From contig NZ_ABCP01000004.1 in assembly GCF_000170835.1 (NCBI RefSeq), positions 1 to 64,000 of the forward strand: 64,000 nucleotides of DNA, written 5' to 3'. The notes under the pieces were generated by a model that was given only the letters and a program-made list of their open reading frames with translations, searched no databases and was not told the origin of the DNA. How positions within the stretch are numbered: the first letter of the stretch is position 1; the number at the start of each line of letters is the position of its first letter. Below, piece by piece: positions 9,028 to 18,118 of this stretch. Origin of the DNA: Marinobacter algicola DG893. Its GTDB lineage: Bacteria > Pseudomonadota > Gammaproteobacteria > Pseudomonadales > Oleiphilaceae. Position numbers and translations under genes: made by a program.

Positions 9028-10206
9028 TCAGTCGAGCCGCCAGGGGTTCGCCGTCAGCGGTTCACCACCATGCTCTCCCACCAGTACCGTATCGCTGCAC
9101 CCCATGCCCCACTGCCCCGGAATCCTCAGGCAAATGGGTAGATGAAACACCATCCCCGGCTGGAACACCGTCGACTCTCCCCGGGCGATAAAACCGGACC
9201 CTTCCACCCATGACGGGGGAAACTGCGCCCCCACCGTGTAGCCAAACACCCCGGAGAAAAACACCTCACTGGCCAGTGGGGCCATAACCTGCTCCGCAGC
9301 CCTGGCGGCGGAATCGAAAGTTTGGCCCGGCACCATGGATGCCTTAAGGGTATCCACCACGCGACGGCAACCGTCGAAAACCGCCCGCATCCTGGCCGAC
9401 GGCTGACCCGCCACCAGCGTACGCATCATCGGTGCCGTGTAACGTTGCCAGGCAGCGCCAAACTCAAGGAACACCGTATCGCCGTCTTCGATCCGGCAGC
9501 GCTTGTGATTGGTGTGGATGACACTGCTGCGCAGCCCGACCGTTACGATAGGCTGCATGCTCATGAATTCACTGCCGCCCGCCAGAAGGCTTTCGGCACC
9601 GACGGCTGCGATGTCGTTGTCGGTCATACCGGGGCGGATGGACGCAGCCGCGGCTTCGATGCCCTGGCCCGTGATGCGGGCACTCTGCCGCAGACAGTCA
9701 ATCTCCGCGGGTGATTTCACGATACGGATGCTTTTCAGCAGGCCGGACGCATCGACAAACGGCGTATCCGGAAGTCGCTGTTTGAGCCCTTCCAGGACCC
9801 CCTGGCGGAGGGAGCCATGCCAGTAATCAACGCCAACCTTTCCGCCTTGCCCGGTCAGCGCGTGAGCCAGGGGGTCAAGCACATCGCCTACACCTTCCCA
9901 ACGATAACCGATAACGTGATCTACCCGGGTGGTCACCATGGCGGGACCGGTTTCGATGGAGGGCACTTGAAGGGTTATCGTGTCGGCCGTGACCACCAGG
10001 GCAACATGAACGGACACTTCAAAGGTACTGTAACCGGTCAGATAAAACAGGTCGGACGGGTCGGTTAACAGAACGGCTCCGAGGCCCTCTGAAAGCATCC
10101 TGGCGCGAAGGTGTTTGAGACGCTGTTGGTACTCCGCCTCGGGAAAAGGACATTCCCGGCCCCTGAGTTCGGTGGCCAGGGTTTGCTGGTAGGCATTGAA
10201 ATCCAT
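9028..10206 (-). CDS. M24-fold (creatinase/EutD-DoeA-like) hydrolase without metal ligands
   Basis: A 392-residue pita-bread protein: a creatinase-type N-terminal domain (residues 25-160, with LLTDPSDLFYLTGY) followed by an M24 catalytic domain. The five metal ligands of aminopeptidase P are not conserved: FLEFGAAW and TAPMMRT replace the two Asp sites, GYTVGAQFPPSW replaces the HxxG site and MGCSDTV replaces the last Glu. The GYxVG..FPPxW and FHLPICLRIPG patterns recall the ectoine hydrolase family EutD/DoeA, which opens a small ring or amide without metal. No other ectoine gene is nearby, so the substrate is open. Start supported by GGAGA. Confidence 0.78.
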   Translation of the reverse strand: MDFNAYQQTLATELRGRECPFPEAEYQQRLKHLRARMLSEGLGAVLLTDPSDLFYLTGYSTFEVSVHVALVVTADTITLQVPSIETGPAMVTTRVDHVIGYRWEGVGDVLDPLAHALTGQGGKVGVDYWHGSLRQGVLEGLKQRLPDTPFVDASGLLKSIRIVKSPAEIDCLRQSARITGQGIEAAAASIRPGMTDNDIAAVGAESLLAGGSEFMSMQPIVTVGLRSSVIHTNHKRCRIEDGDTVFLEFGAAWQRYTAPMMRTLVAGQPSARMRAVFDGCRRVVDTLKASMVPGQTFDSAARAAEQVMAPLASEVFFSGVFGYTVGAQFPPSWVEGSGFIARGESTVFQPGMVFHLPICLRIPGQWGMGCSDTVLVGEHGGEPLTANPWRLD

Positions 10207-10280
10207 GGGGCCGTCTCCGCTGCGGAAAGTTACTACTGGAGACTGGACCCAAAACAGTGGCTTTTCAATCTTTGTCGGTG

Positions 10281-11099
10281 TCAGCGCGGATTAAAAAAGC
10301 GCACCAACTGGTTGCCGATGGATTCCACCGGTTCTGTAATCGAAGTCTGAACGCTGTTGGTGACTACCCGGGTGAATGCCGAGCCGGCATCACTTTCGAG
10401 AAACTCGATGTACGCCTTCAACTCGGAAGGGCTGAGATCCTGATAGGTGTAGAGGTAGCCATCGTAAACCTGCTGGGCGACCATACCCCGCAACATGCCG
10501 CGTTGGTTCTCGATTTTTTTCTGAAGCTGTTCGAAGGTTGGGCCCTTGCTACCGTTGAACGCCGCCATGGCGGAGGCCAACCCCAACTGCACAGCGACGG
10601 TGGTATCCACGGCACTCTCCGTTGCGCGGGCAGCCCGGTCAAAGCGGGTAAACAGTTTGGCCCTTTCGCTACCCTTATATTGCTCCTGCAACGCCGCAGC
10701 ATTGGCTTCCACCTGCTTCCAGGAGTCAGGGTTGGAGGCGGCCACCTCGGCCTTGGAAATTTTCTCTGCCAGCGGCGTCTTATACCAGGCCAATACCGAG
10801 TTCAGTTGCCCCTCGCTGAGCCCCTGGTCCAGATCTTCCACCAGTCGCGCGCGAATCTCGGCAACGCTGAACGCATTACTCACAACGCTGCTGATGGTGT
10901 TGGCAACAAATGGCTCAACCCGTCCGCTTTGTTTCAGACCCTGGCGGATGCCCTGGCTCATCATCGCCGGGTACTGGGCGACAACCTCATCAATGGGCGA
11001 CACCCGGAGCACCGAGTCCGCCAGTGGGCTTGCGGTGGCAGAGCCGCAGACCAGCAAAAGAAAAAGTAATGCCGGTTTAACTTGGGATAGTGCGCGCAT
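10281..11099 (-). CDS. DUF2059-containing secreted protein
   Basis: A 272-residue protein with a signal peptide (MRALSQVKPALLFLLLVC, cleavage after ATA near residue 23). Residues 80-130 (EGQLNSVLAWYKTPLAEKI) and residues 215-250 (SPSELKAYIEFLESDAG.AF) form a repeated helical motif of the type seen in DUF2059 proteins, where a short peptide is followed by a conserved Y-x-T/S-x-x-G/A pattern. Function unknown; probably periplasmic. The start at 11099 has GAGGAT upstream; a longer open frame to 11366 lacks family features. Confidence 0.7.
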   Translation of the reverse strand: MRALSQVKPALLFLLLVCGSATASPLADSVLRVSPIDEVVAQYPAMMSQGIRQGLKQSGRVEPFVANTISSVVSNAFSVAEIRARLVEDLDQGLSEGQLNSVLAWYKTPLAEKISKAEVAASNPDSWKQVEANAAALQEQYKGSERAKLFTRFDRAARATESAVDTTVAVQLGLASAMAAFNGSKGPTFEQLQKKIENQRGMLRGMVAQQVYDGYLYTYQDLSPSELKAYIEFLESDAGSAFTRVVTNSVQTSITEPVESIGNQLVRFFNPR

Positions 11100-11223
11100 G
11101 AATCTAGTATCCTCTGGTAACGAGAATCTCGTTATGCCATGGAGCCGGCGGGAGCTGCAAGCAAAGCCGGCCAGTAACAGATGACCATTTTGTAGTGTGG
11201 AGTGACAGGGCCCGGTCCCGCCC

Positions 11224-11958
11224 ATGAAGAAACGCCGTAATCGACCGAAAAACAGACGACTCAGCCGGCTTAGAAGCAGCCGAGTGAAAATCTGGAAGTC
11301 CCGAATGCGGTGGTATGGCCTACCAACGCTGGGCTTGGGGCTGGCAATCACCATTGTCGCCATCATGCGTTTCAGTCTGTTGGAGCCAGACCCACCGGCA
11401 AATCCGGAAGACGTCTGTGAAATCTTCCGTGAGCATCCGGTATGGTACGACTATGCGAGCCGTTCAAAGGAGCGCTGGGGCACTCCGATTGCAACGCAGC
11501 TGGCCTTTGTCTACTACGAATCGTCGTTTCGCAGCCACGCCCGCCCACCACGGACCCGCCTGCTGGGGTTCATTCCCTGGCGCCGGCCAACATCCGCCTA
11601 TGGCTACGCCCAGGCGCTCGACCCGGCATGGGCCGAGTACCTGGCCGCAAACGGAGACGGTCTGTCCGTAGTAAGAACCAACATGAAATACGCACTCGAT
11701 TTCGTGGGCTGGTATAACCACCTGACCCGGAGAGACGTGGGCATTCCTCTCACCAGCCCCGAAAAACTGTACCTCGCCTACCACGAAGGCAGGACCGGCT
11801 ACCAGCGACAGAGTTACCTCGCCAAGCCGGAGGTAAGGTCACTGGCCACTCGGGTCCAGAACCGGGCCTTCCGCTACGACCGCCAGCTCCAGACCTGCGA
11901 GGAGGAATTCCAGTGCTGGCGTTTCTACCAGTTCTGGCCCTTCTGTGGTGACTGGTAA
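11224..11958 (+). CDS. Membrane-anchored lysozyme-like (SLT-type) protein
   Basis: A 244-residue protein with a strongly basic N-terminus (residues 1-30), one membrane helix (about 31-50) and a periplasmic lysozyme-like domain. The candidate catalytic Glu is in FVYYESSFRS near residue 100, followed by the SAYGYAQALDPAW segment that stands where SLT domains have their G-x-x-Q motif, and LYLAYHEGRTGY, equivalent to the A-Y-N-x-G motif. This suggests a peptidoglycan lytic transglycosylase tethered to the inner membrane. Four cysteines near the C-terminus (CEEEFQC, FCGDW and an earlier DVCE) could form disulphides. The ribosome site is weak. It is transcribed away from the DUF2059 gene. Confidence 0.68.
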   Translation: MKKRRNRPKNRRLSRLRSSRVKIWKSRMRWYGLPTLGLGLAITIVAIMRFSLLEPDPPANPEDVCEIFREHPVWYDYASRSKERWGTPIATQLAFVYYESSFRSHARPPRTRLLGFIPWRRPTSAYGYAQALDPAWAEYLAANGDGLSVVRTNMKYALDFVGWYNHLTRRDVGIPLTSPEKLYLAYHEGRTGYQRQSYLAKPEVRSLATRVQNRAFRYDRQLQTCEEEFQCWRFYQFWPFCGDW

Positions 11959-11978
11959 GCACAGACCATGATTGGGCT

Positions 11979-12872
11979 TCAGCTCTCGCCTTCCACCCGG
12001 GGTGTCAGCCGGGCCAGACTGGCGGTCAGGAACTCCATCACTATCCTTACCCGGGCCATTTGTTGTGTGTCGTGGTTCACCATCAGCCACAGGTCAACGC
12101 CCTCACCGTCGAGTGGCTCCGACAGGCGCGTTAGCTCCTTCGTACTGTCGCCCAGGTAGCAGGGCAACGCCGCCAGTCCTGCCCCGGCCCGCGCCAGGGC
12201 ATGCATGGCCTGGAGACTGTTGCAGCGGATGATGGACGACGCGTTCTTCAGGTGCTTGCGATACCACCGCCCCGTTGCAAGGTGGCTGAAGCTCTCATCC
12301 GGCAGAATCCAGAGCGCCTGTTCCGGTGACTGCTCAAGATCCAGGTCAGTATGACGCTTACAGTAGCTGGCAGCGCCGTAGATGGCCGATTCAATCGTAC
12401 CTATGCGCTCCCCTTCAAGTGTGGCCTGGGGTTTGTTCACCGGCCGCAGTGTCAGGTCTGCCTCGCGGTGGCTCAGGTTCAGCACATCGTTGTCGGTGAG
12501 CACTTCCAGTTCAATGTCCGGGTATTCCCGGACGAGCTCTGCAATCATCGGACTGATAAGGGCATTCACCATGGTGTCGGTCGCCGCCAACCGGACCTTG
12601 CCGACCGGAGCTGAATCCTGCCCGACCAACTGTCGTTCAAGATTTTCCATATCAGCGGCCAGCCTTTCGGCTTCGCGAAATGCGGTTTCCCCCACAGGTG
12701 TGAGTTGCAGACCATCCCGGTTGCGCTCAAAGAACTGAACGCCCATCTGCTCTTCCATCTGGTCCAGGCGGCGAAGCACCGTGGTCTGGTGAACGCTCAG
12801 TATTTCACCCGCTTTGGCAAGGGTTCCCCCTATTGCCAGGGCGTGTATATATCGAAGATAATCCCAATCCAT
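11979..12872 (-). CDS. LysR family transcriptional regulator
   Basis: A 297-residue LysR-type regulator: winged helix-turn-helix at residues 15-60 (GTLAKAGEILSVHQTTVLRRL) and a periplasmic-binding-like effector domain from about 90 to 290 beginning VRLAATDTM. It most resembles the group in which the HTH opens with WDYLRYIHALA. Divergent from it is a small ORF with a very strong ribosome site, and the intervening 127 bases hold inverted repeats fit for a LysR operator, so it may control itself and that small gene. Effector unknown. Confidence 0.9.
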   Translation of the reverse strand: MDWDYLRYIHALAIGGTLAKAGEILSVHQTTVLRRLDQMEEQMGVQFFERNRDGLQLTPVGETAFREAERLAADMENLERQLVGQDSAPVGKVRLAATDTMVNALISPMIAELVREYPDIELEVLTDNDVLNLSHREADLTLRPVNKPQATLEGERIGTIESAIYGAASYCKRHTDLDLEQSPEQALWILPDESFSHLATGRWYRKHLKNASSIIRCNSLQAMHALARAGAGLAALPCYLGDSTKELTRLSEPLDGEGVDLWLMVNHDTQQMARVRIVMEFLTASLARLTPRVEGES

Positions 12873-12887
12873 AGATACTGCATATTT

Positions 12888-12930
12888 GCAACGTGAGTAC
12901 GGAGTTTAACGTATTTAAACTGCAAATACG
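12888..12930. promoter_or_regulatory. Inverted repeats, candidate LysR operator
   Basis: Between the LysR gene and the small ORF at 13000 lie TGCATATTTGCA (12888-12899) and the perfect inverted repeat GTTTAA-CGTAT-TTAAAC (12904-12920), followed by TGCAAATA. The clustering of dyads directly upstream of the LysR gene is as expected for an autoregulatory site. This is a prediction from symmetry only. Confidence 0.4.
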
Positions 12931-12999
12931 AAGCCGTAAACTTCTTTATATAGTCAGCTAACCAATATTTTTAATCCACCAGATAAGGAGGAAGGCGCT

Positions 13000-13197
13000 A
13001 TGACTCAAGACCATATCGCAACCGTAAACCCGCTGCCGTCAAGTATCCTCCACAACAGTACTGAGGTCAGGCGCCAGTATACCCGTGCAGCTGCAAGGCA
13101 GGCGGTACAGATAATCAGTCGGAAAGTGAATTCCTTGAGAAAGAAGGCAGCAACCGCGTCGCCGGAGATGCCCCAGATGATGCAGGGCGAGCACTAA
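13000..13197 (+). CDS. Small hypothetical protein with strong ribosome site
   Basis: A 65-residue basic, soluble, unrecognised protein rich in Ala, Arg, Ser and Gln, with a predicted amphipathic helix at residues 22-50. I accept it as a gene because the ATG at 13000 is preceded by the near-perfect ribosome site TAAGGAGG at ideal spacing and because a strong intrinsic terminator begins 40 bases after its stop. It is divergent from a LysR gene, which may regulate it. No function can be proposed. Confidence 0.6.
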   Translation: MTQDHIATVNPLPSSILHNSTEVRRQYTRAAARQAVQIISRKVNSLRKKAATASPEMPQMMQGEH

Positions 13198-13236
13198 GCC
13201 CGCACCTGTAGGGAAGGCGTAAGGGAAGACAGATTT

Positions 13237-13282
13237 CGAAAACACCGGTGGCCCTGGATATTCAGGCCCACCGGTGTTTTCG
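13237..13282. terminator. Bidirectional intrinsic terminator
   Basis: A 20-base arm (13237-13256) pairs with 13263-13282 with a single mismatch around a 6-base loop. The arm begins CGAAAACACCGGTGG, so both strands end in a T-rich stretch. It separates the small ORF from the convergent acyl-CoA ligase gene. Confidence 0.85.
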
Positions 13283-13290
13283 TTTTGGGA

Positions 13291-14973
13291 TCAGAACTCC
13301 CAGATCACCTTTTGCTTCTTGCCAAACCACTCGTCCATTTTGCGGTTGTAGAAGTCCTCGATCACATTCCGCTTGATCTTCATGGTGGGTGTGAGCATGC
13401 CGTTTTCCATGGTCCAGGGTTCTTTCACCACCACCACGAACGCCAGCTTCTCATGGGCCTCGCACGCACTGTTCACCGCGTCGAGCTCCGCTGCCAGCTC
13501 CCTCTCCAGCTCATCACGACTGCCACCGGCTTCCAGTGCTTCCCGGGCTTCTTCGGATAACAGAACCATCAGGCAGGGCTGAGGTTGGTTGGCTCCGGCC
13601 ACACACACAACCTCGGCCTTGGGATGATTGAAGCGGCTTTCGATGGGCACTGGCACCACATACTTGCCCTTGGAGGTTTTGAACAGATCCTTGACGCGAC
13701 CCGTGATGCGCAGATACCCCTCGCTGTCGATCTCGCCCATATCCCCGGTTTTAAGGAAGCCGTCGTCGGTAACATCCTCGCGGGTTTTCTCTTCGTTTTT
13801 ATAGTAGCCCAGCATCTGGCCGGGGCTCTTGACCTGCACCTCGCCATTCTCAGCCAGACGATGCTCCGCACCAGGGTTAGTGACACCCACGGTACCCACT
13901 TTGGCCCGGCCCGGGCGGTTGGCATGAGAATAGCCGAAATTCTCCGACATCCCATACACCTCCAGCAGTTCCAGCCCAAGGTTCCGGTACCAGCCAATAA
14001 TCTCGCCCGAGAGCGGTGCCGCCCCTGTCAGGGCCGCACGGCAGTGATCCAGACCCAACTGCCTCAATACCTTCTTCTTCACCAGCTTGTTCAGTACCGG
14101 AATATTGAACAGCACCTTCTGCTTCTTCGGCGGCAACTTGCTGTTAATGGCCAGATAGAACTTCATCCACAGCCTGGGCACCGAGAAGAACAGGGTCGGC
14201 CGGGCCCGCTGCAAATCTTCCTGGAAGGTGTCCAGGGAATTGGCAAAATACAGGTGGAACCCGTAATAAAGCGACTGGGTTTCCACGGCCGCACGTTCAG
14301 CAACGTGGGCAAGGGGCAGATAGGAAAGCATTCTTTCATCCTGGGTGACCGGGAATATCTGCTGCAGCCCATCGGCGACGGAAATCATGGTGCGAAAACT
14401 GTGCATAACGCCTTTGGGGCGACCGGTGCTTCCAGACGTATAAACAAGGGTGGCCAGGTCATCAGGGTCCGGCAAGCTGGGCTCTGCCGGCTGCTGCTGG
14501 GCGATAATGTCCAGCCACTTCGGCGTGTCGTCCCGGGGTGACATCGGCAAAGAGATAACCGGCATGTCCCCGGGAATATGGCCCTTGATATCGTTCCAGC
14601 CATCCGCCTTGCCGTCCAACTTCCCCAGGAACAGCAGTTTTGCTTCGCTGTGCTCCAGCACATAGACTGCGGTGTCACCATTGAGCGTCGGGTATAGCGG
14701 AACTGAAACGTGGCCGGCAGCCCAAATGGCAAGGTCTGACAGGATCCAGTGCGCGCTGTTCTTGCCAAGAATGGCGACATTGCTGCGTTCCGGCAGGCCC
14801 AGGGTTGCCAAGTGAGCCGACATCCGGGACACCTGGTCGGCGGCCTGTTGCCAGGTAATGTCTTCGGTGGTGCCATCCGGAAATGGCTGGGTCAGGTATA
14901 CCTTGTCGGGCGTTTGCTTTGCCCAGTAGTACAGGCAATGGAGGGACGTTTGCTTGTTGCTGTCTGCAGCCAT
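13291..14973 (-). CDS. Long-chain fatty-acid-CoA ligase (AMP-binding)
   Basis: A 560-residue ANL-superfamily enzyme that activates fatty acids to acyl-CoA via an acyl-adenylate in the cytoplasm. The ATP-binding loop YTSGSTGRPKGV is near residue 175, the acyl-adenylate motif YGMSEN is near 345, TGDMGEID near 415, and the hinge/lysine segment GRVKDLFKTSKGKYV near 435-450. Start at 14973 is supported by AAGGAG eight bases upstream; an in-frame start at 15030 would add 19 residues without a ribosome site. It looks like the long-chain (FAA/ACSL-like) group with an insertion before the C-terminal domain. Single gene. Confidence 0.9.
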   Translation of the reverse strand: MAADSNKQTSLHCLYYWAKQTPDKVYLTQPFPDGTTEDITWQQAADQVSRMSAHLATLGLPERSNVAILGKNSAHWILSDLAIWAAGHVSVPLYPTLNGDTAVYVLEHSEAKLLFLGKLDGKADGWNDIKGHIPGDMPVISLPMSPRDDTPKWLDIIAQQQPAEPSLPDPDDLATLVYTSGSTGRPKGVMHSFRTMISVADGLQQIFPVTQDERMLSYLPLAHVAERAAVETQSLYYGFHLYFANSLDTFQEDLQRARPTLFFSVPRLWMKFYLAINSKLPPKKQKVLFNIPVLNKLVKKKVLRQLGLDHCRAALTGAAPLSGEIIGWYRNLGLELLEVYGMSENFGYSHANRPGRAKVGTVGVTNPGAEHRLAENGEVQVKSPGQMLGYYKNEEKTREDVTDDGFLKTGDMGEIDSEGYLRITGRVKDLFKTSKGKYVVPVPIESRFNHPKAEVVCVAGANQPQPCLMVLLSEEAREALEAGGSRDELERELAAELDAVNSACEAHEKLAFVVVVKEPWTMENGMLTPTMKIKRNVIEDFYNRKMDEWFGKKQKVIWEF

Positions 14974-15181
14974 CAAGGGCTCCTTATTGTTGTCGTCTTC
15001 TAGGACGTTATTTTTGGGCAACTCAAGCATAGTAGCTGTATTTCCGGTTTCCTCAAGCCTGGGCGATGGTGACGGGCCGGCTGGCCCACACGGACAACTC
15101 CCGGCCTTTCACCCAACGGGATTGCAGGGTAACCTCGCGGATCGCGCCAGATAACATTGCCTAATAAGGATGGGTTACCCC

Positions 15182-16096
15182 ATGCAAGAGTTCATTCTGT
15201 ACCACTACGCCATGTCGCCTTTTTCCGAGAAGGTTCGGGCCATGCTGGGCTACGCCGGCCTTTCCTGGCAGTCCGTTATTGTCCGGGAGATGCCGCCCAG
15301 GCCTATGCTTTCCGCGCTGGCGGGCGGTTACCGCAAGGTTCCCGTGGCCCAGAGTGGCGCCGATGTGTTCTGCGACAGCCGCGCCATCGCTGACGAAATC
15401 GCACGCCTGGGCGGCAAACCGGAACTGAGCCTGGCCAACCAGCCGCAAGCAGTCATCGACTTCGTGCGAACCACGGACCTTGAGGTGTTTCTTGCCTGCG
15501 TGATTGCCGCCAGCGATGGTCGCCTGTTGCGGAAGCTGATCCGCGAGACGTCACTGCTGAACGCCTTACGCTTCCTCAAGGACCGCATCACCATGGGCAC
15601 AAAGTCCCGCGTGAAAGCAGTACGGGGGCCGCAGGCAAAAGCCAAGGTTATGGCGCACATCGAAACCATGGAGTCGATGCTGGAGAAAGACTTCCTGTTT
15701 GGTGACGCTCCCTGCATCGCGGATTTTTCGGCCTACCATGGCCTGTGGTTTGTCTGCGACCTGGCGGGCAAGCCCTGGCTTCGGGACACCCCCGAAGTGG
15801 CAGCGTGGCTTGAGCGAATGAAAGCCTTCGGACACGGCAAACATCAAGAGATCACCGCCGACCAAGCCTTGGACATTGCCCGTAATGCAACGCCGCGAGC
15901 CATTGAATCTGCCGGTGATGATGAGTTAACAGGAAAGAATGTCGAAGTCGCACCCGATGACTACGGGCGCGACCCCGTCGCAGGATGCCTGGTGTTCGCA
16001 GATGAGCAAACCCTGATTCTGGAACGTTCCCACGCGCGTGTCGGGCAGGTCCATGTCCACTTCCCGAAACAGGGTTATGCAATCAAGCCGGCCTGA
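15182..16096 (+). CDS. Glutathione S-transferase family protein with C-terminal extension
   Basis: A 304-residue protein. Residues 1-80 form a thioredoxin-like GST N-domain (LYHYAMSPFSEKVR, then KVPVAQ with the cis-Pro and DSRAIADEI), and residues 95-220 a helical GST C-domain (IADFSAYHGLWF). About 80 residues after this, rich in charged amino acids, form an extra domain common in this proteobacterial branch but of unknown role. The catalytic Ser/Tyr is most likely S11 in the SPFS loop. The ATG at 15182 follows AAGGA; the one at 15170 does not. It ends four bases from the convergent DUF5610 gene. Confidence 0.85.
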   Translation: MQEFILYHYAMSPFSEKVRAMLGYAGLSWQSVIVREMPPRPMLSALAGGYRKVPVAQSGADVFCDSRAIADEIARLGGKPELSLANQPQAVIDFVRTTDLEVFLACVIAASDGRLLRKLIRETSLLNALRFLKDRITMGTKSRVKAVRGPQAKAKVMAHIETMESMLEKDFLFGDAPCIADFSAYHGLWFVCDLAGKPWLRDTPEVAAWLERMKAFGHGKHQEITADQALDIARNATPRAIESAGDDELTGKNVEVAPDDYGRDPVAGCLVFADEQTLILERSHARVGQVHVHFPKQGYAIKPA

Positions 16097-16100
16097 TACC

Positions 16101-17342
16101 TCAAGCCGGCTCGCCCTCCGGGCCGGCGCTGTCAAAAGCGGCCAACACCGACGATAGGAAATCATCCATTAACGAGCGCGGCGCGGGGTTGTTTTCGCCG
16201 CCCCGCTCGTCCTGGATCAGTTGGAGATCGTCCAGCAGCCTCTGCATGAGTCCTTCCATTGCCTGAAGGTCCATGCCTTTGGCAACCGACTCCTGAGCGA
16301 GCCCCTGGATATCCCGGGCAAGACCGCCAAGCGGCCGCAACTGCATGTTTGCCGGGAGCTCTCTATTGGATGAAGGCTGTTTACTGGCTGAGGGCTCACG
16401 GGACACAGACTCGTAAGCGGCGGCAGACACCATCCGGGTAGCAGAGAGGTTCAGGCTGAAGCTAGCCAGTTCATCCCCGCCCAAACTCAACGACTGGGCC
16501 GCTTGAAAGGCACTCTGGATATCGCCGTCGAAAAAGCGGCCAGACACTTGCTGCACTTTGCCAAAAAGATCCGCGAGCGCGGCCTTCTCGCCGTCATCCA
16601 GACTGCCCTCCACCGAGAATGCATAACGCCCCGAAAACAGGCTGGCCGAGCGTACTTCTTCAGACCGGACGCCATCACTCTCGCGCGCACTTGCCGACAT
16701 TGCCGAGTACCGTTGCTCCTCCATGCGAACGGTGACCCGGTCACCATCACGAGTGGTGACTTCAAACGCAAAAGACTCTTTGCTGGCGCTCTCCACCATC
16801 GCCGCGGCTACCCGGCTCTCCGACGGCATCCCGTTCTGCAGATACCGCGATTCCAGGTCAGACAAACCGTCCTGGATACGCGCGAAGCTGTCGTCGATAT
16901 CACGACTCAGTGTGCCCGTCATCAGCCCCAGGGCTTCGATTTGCTCCCGTGCCTCGGAGAACCCCTGCTCAACACCACGGCGTGCATCGGAAAGCAAGCC
17001 TGCCAGGCGCTCCGAGTCTGCACCGGCAGCCGCTTCCTCTTGCAGGCGCTGCTGGACAAAGCCCAGCACACGGCTGGCCACGTCGGCGGCTGTCGGCGGT
17101 TCGAATCGATTTCGGGTGGAGGCAGAGGCGTCGGCGCCGGATGCCCCGAGCCGTTGCTGAAGCTGTTGTTCAAGCCTGCTTCGAAGTGCGTTAATAGCAT
17201 CCTCGGGCGTGCGGATCGCCCCTCTGCCCTGTTCCCGAACCTTGGTAGGCTCGGGGGCATTGTTTGTCGACCGGCTTGCCGATGGCTCCGCGCCGGAGCG
17301 ACCTGGCACGCCTGAACCGGGAATATTAATTGGAGAAACCAT
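16101..17342 (-). CDS. DUF5610 domain protein
   Basis: A 413-residue soluble protein without signal peptide. The first 60 residues are Ser/Pro/Gly-rich and likely disordered. Residues 65-190 match what I know as DUF5610 (a helical segment with LRSRLEQQLQQRL, VLGFVQQRL and GVEQGFSEAREQIEALG). The remainder contains a beta-rich FEVTTRDGDRVTV region and a helical C-terminus. Function unknown. I place the start at MVSPINIPGSG (17342); in-frame ATGs further upstream exist, so the start is uncertain. It lies about 90 bases downstream of the TPM gene on the same strand and may be part of that transcript. Confidence 0.72.
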   Translation of the reverse strand: MVSPINIPGSGVPGRSGAEPSASRSTNNAPEPTKVREQGRGAIRTPEDAINALRSRLEQQLQQRLGASGADASASTRNRFEPPTAADVASRVLGFVQQRLQEEAAAGADSERLAGLLSDARRGVEQGFSEAREQIEALGLMTGTLSRDIDDSFARIQDGLSDLESRYLQNGMPSESRVAAAMVESASKESFAFEVTTRDGDRVTVRMEEQRYSAMSASARESDGVRSEEVRSASLFSGRYAFSVEGSLDDGEKAALADLFGKVQQVSGRFFDGDIQSAFQAAQSLSLGGDELASFSLNLSATRMVSAAAYESVSREPSASKQPSSNRELPANMQLRPLGGLARDIQGLAQESVAKGMDLQAMEGLMQRLLDDLQLIQDERGGENNPAPRSLMDDFLSSVLAAFDSAGPEGEPA

Positions 17343-17431
17343 ACCCTCACCCCTCATCAGCGCTGTCTGCAGGCAGGACATGGGATGCATCCACAGCCTG
17401 CCCCCGTTTATCGGCAGACTGGCGGCAGGCA

Positions 17432-18058
17432 TTAAGAACGTTTCGGTATTAGCACCAGATGATTAGGCAATTCGTTTTTCTCGCGGGTTGCGGGCAACTG
17501 CTCCCGCAGGTGCTGGCCGCAACTTTCGATGCAACCGAGAAAGCCGGCCAGGGTGTCGCCACTGCGAACCTGGTTGGTAAAGGTGCCGACAATCTCTTGC
17601 CAAACGCCGTCGCTGACCTTGTCGGCAACGCCCTGGTCCACCAGGATTTCAACATAGTGTTCCGCCTCTGACACGAAGATCAGCATACCAACGCCACCTT
17701 GAGTGTGGTGAAGGTCCTGCTCCAGGAATTGCCGCCGTGCCATGTTGGAAGCCCGCCAGTAACGAACAGGCCTGGGAACCAGATGGTGCCCTACACCGGG
17801 AAACCGAAACAACAGGCATAGCACGATAAAGGTTACCCACTGGACCACCAGCAACCAGTCCGCGCCCAGCGAACCGGTAAAATAGTTGATCGTTCCAGGC
17901 ACCAATAGAGCAATAACCCCGGCCCAGAGAAGGGGTATGTAGGAATAGTCATCGGAGGCTGCGGCGAGTACTGTTACCAGTTCCGCGTCGGTCTCACGCT
18001 CCACCTCTGTGATGGCCGCAGCCACCTGTTGTTGCTCACTGTCTGTTAGTAACGTCAT
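17432..18058 (-). CDS. TPM-domain membrane protein
   Basis: A 208-residue protein with an N-terminal TPM-like start (residues 1-32, ending DAELVTVLA), two central membrane helices (about 40-85) and a second half of the TPM fold (VGMLIFVSEAEHYVEILVDQGVADKV, residues 120-150). TPM domains resemble thiol-independent phosphatases and are often found with LemA and YgcG proteins. It is the third gene of a lemA-ygcG-TPM cluster with 60 bases between it and the preceding gene. Its exact role is unknown; membrane or envelope quality control is the usual suggestion. Confidence 0.8.
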   Translation of the reverse strand: MTLLTDSEQQQVAAAITEVERETDAELVTVLAAASDDYSYIPLLWAGVIALLVPGTINYFTGSLGADWLLVVQWVTFIVLCLLFRFPGVGHHLVPRPVRYWRASNMARRQFLEQDLHHTQGGVGMLIFVSEAEHYVEILVDQGVADKVSDGVWQEIVGTFTNQVRSGDTLAGFLGCIESCGQHLREQLPATREKNELPNHLVLIPKRS

Positions 18059-18118
18059 GTTCGTTCCGGTGTTGCTGAATCAATAGGTTCGCTGTCTACT
18101 CGCGTTGAGGAAGTGGTA

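Noticed and set aside
13585..14541. Long plus-strand open frame of 318 codons
   Set aside because: It is antisense to the acyl-CoA ligase gene and shows no recognisable protein features.
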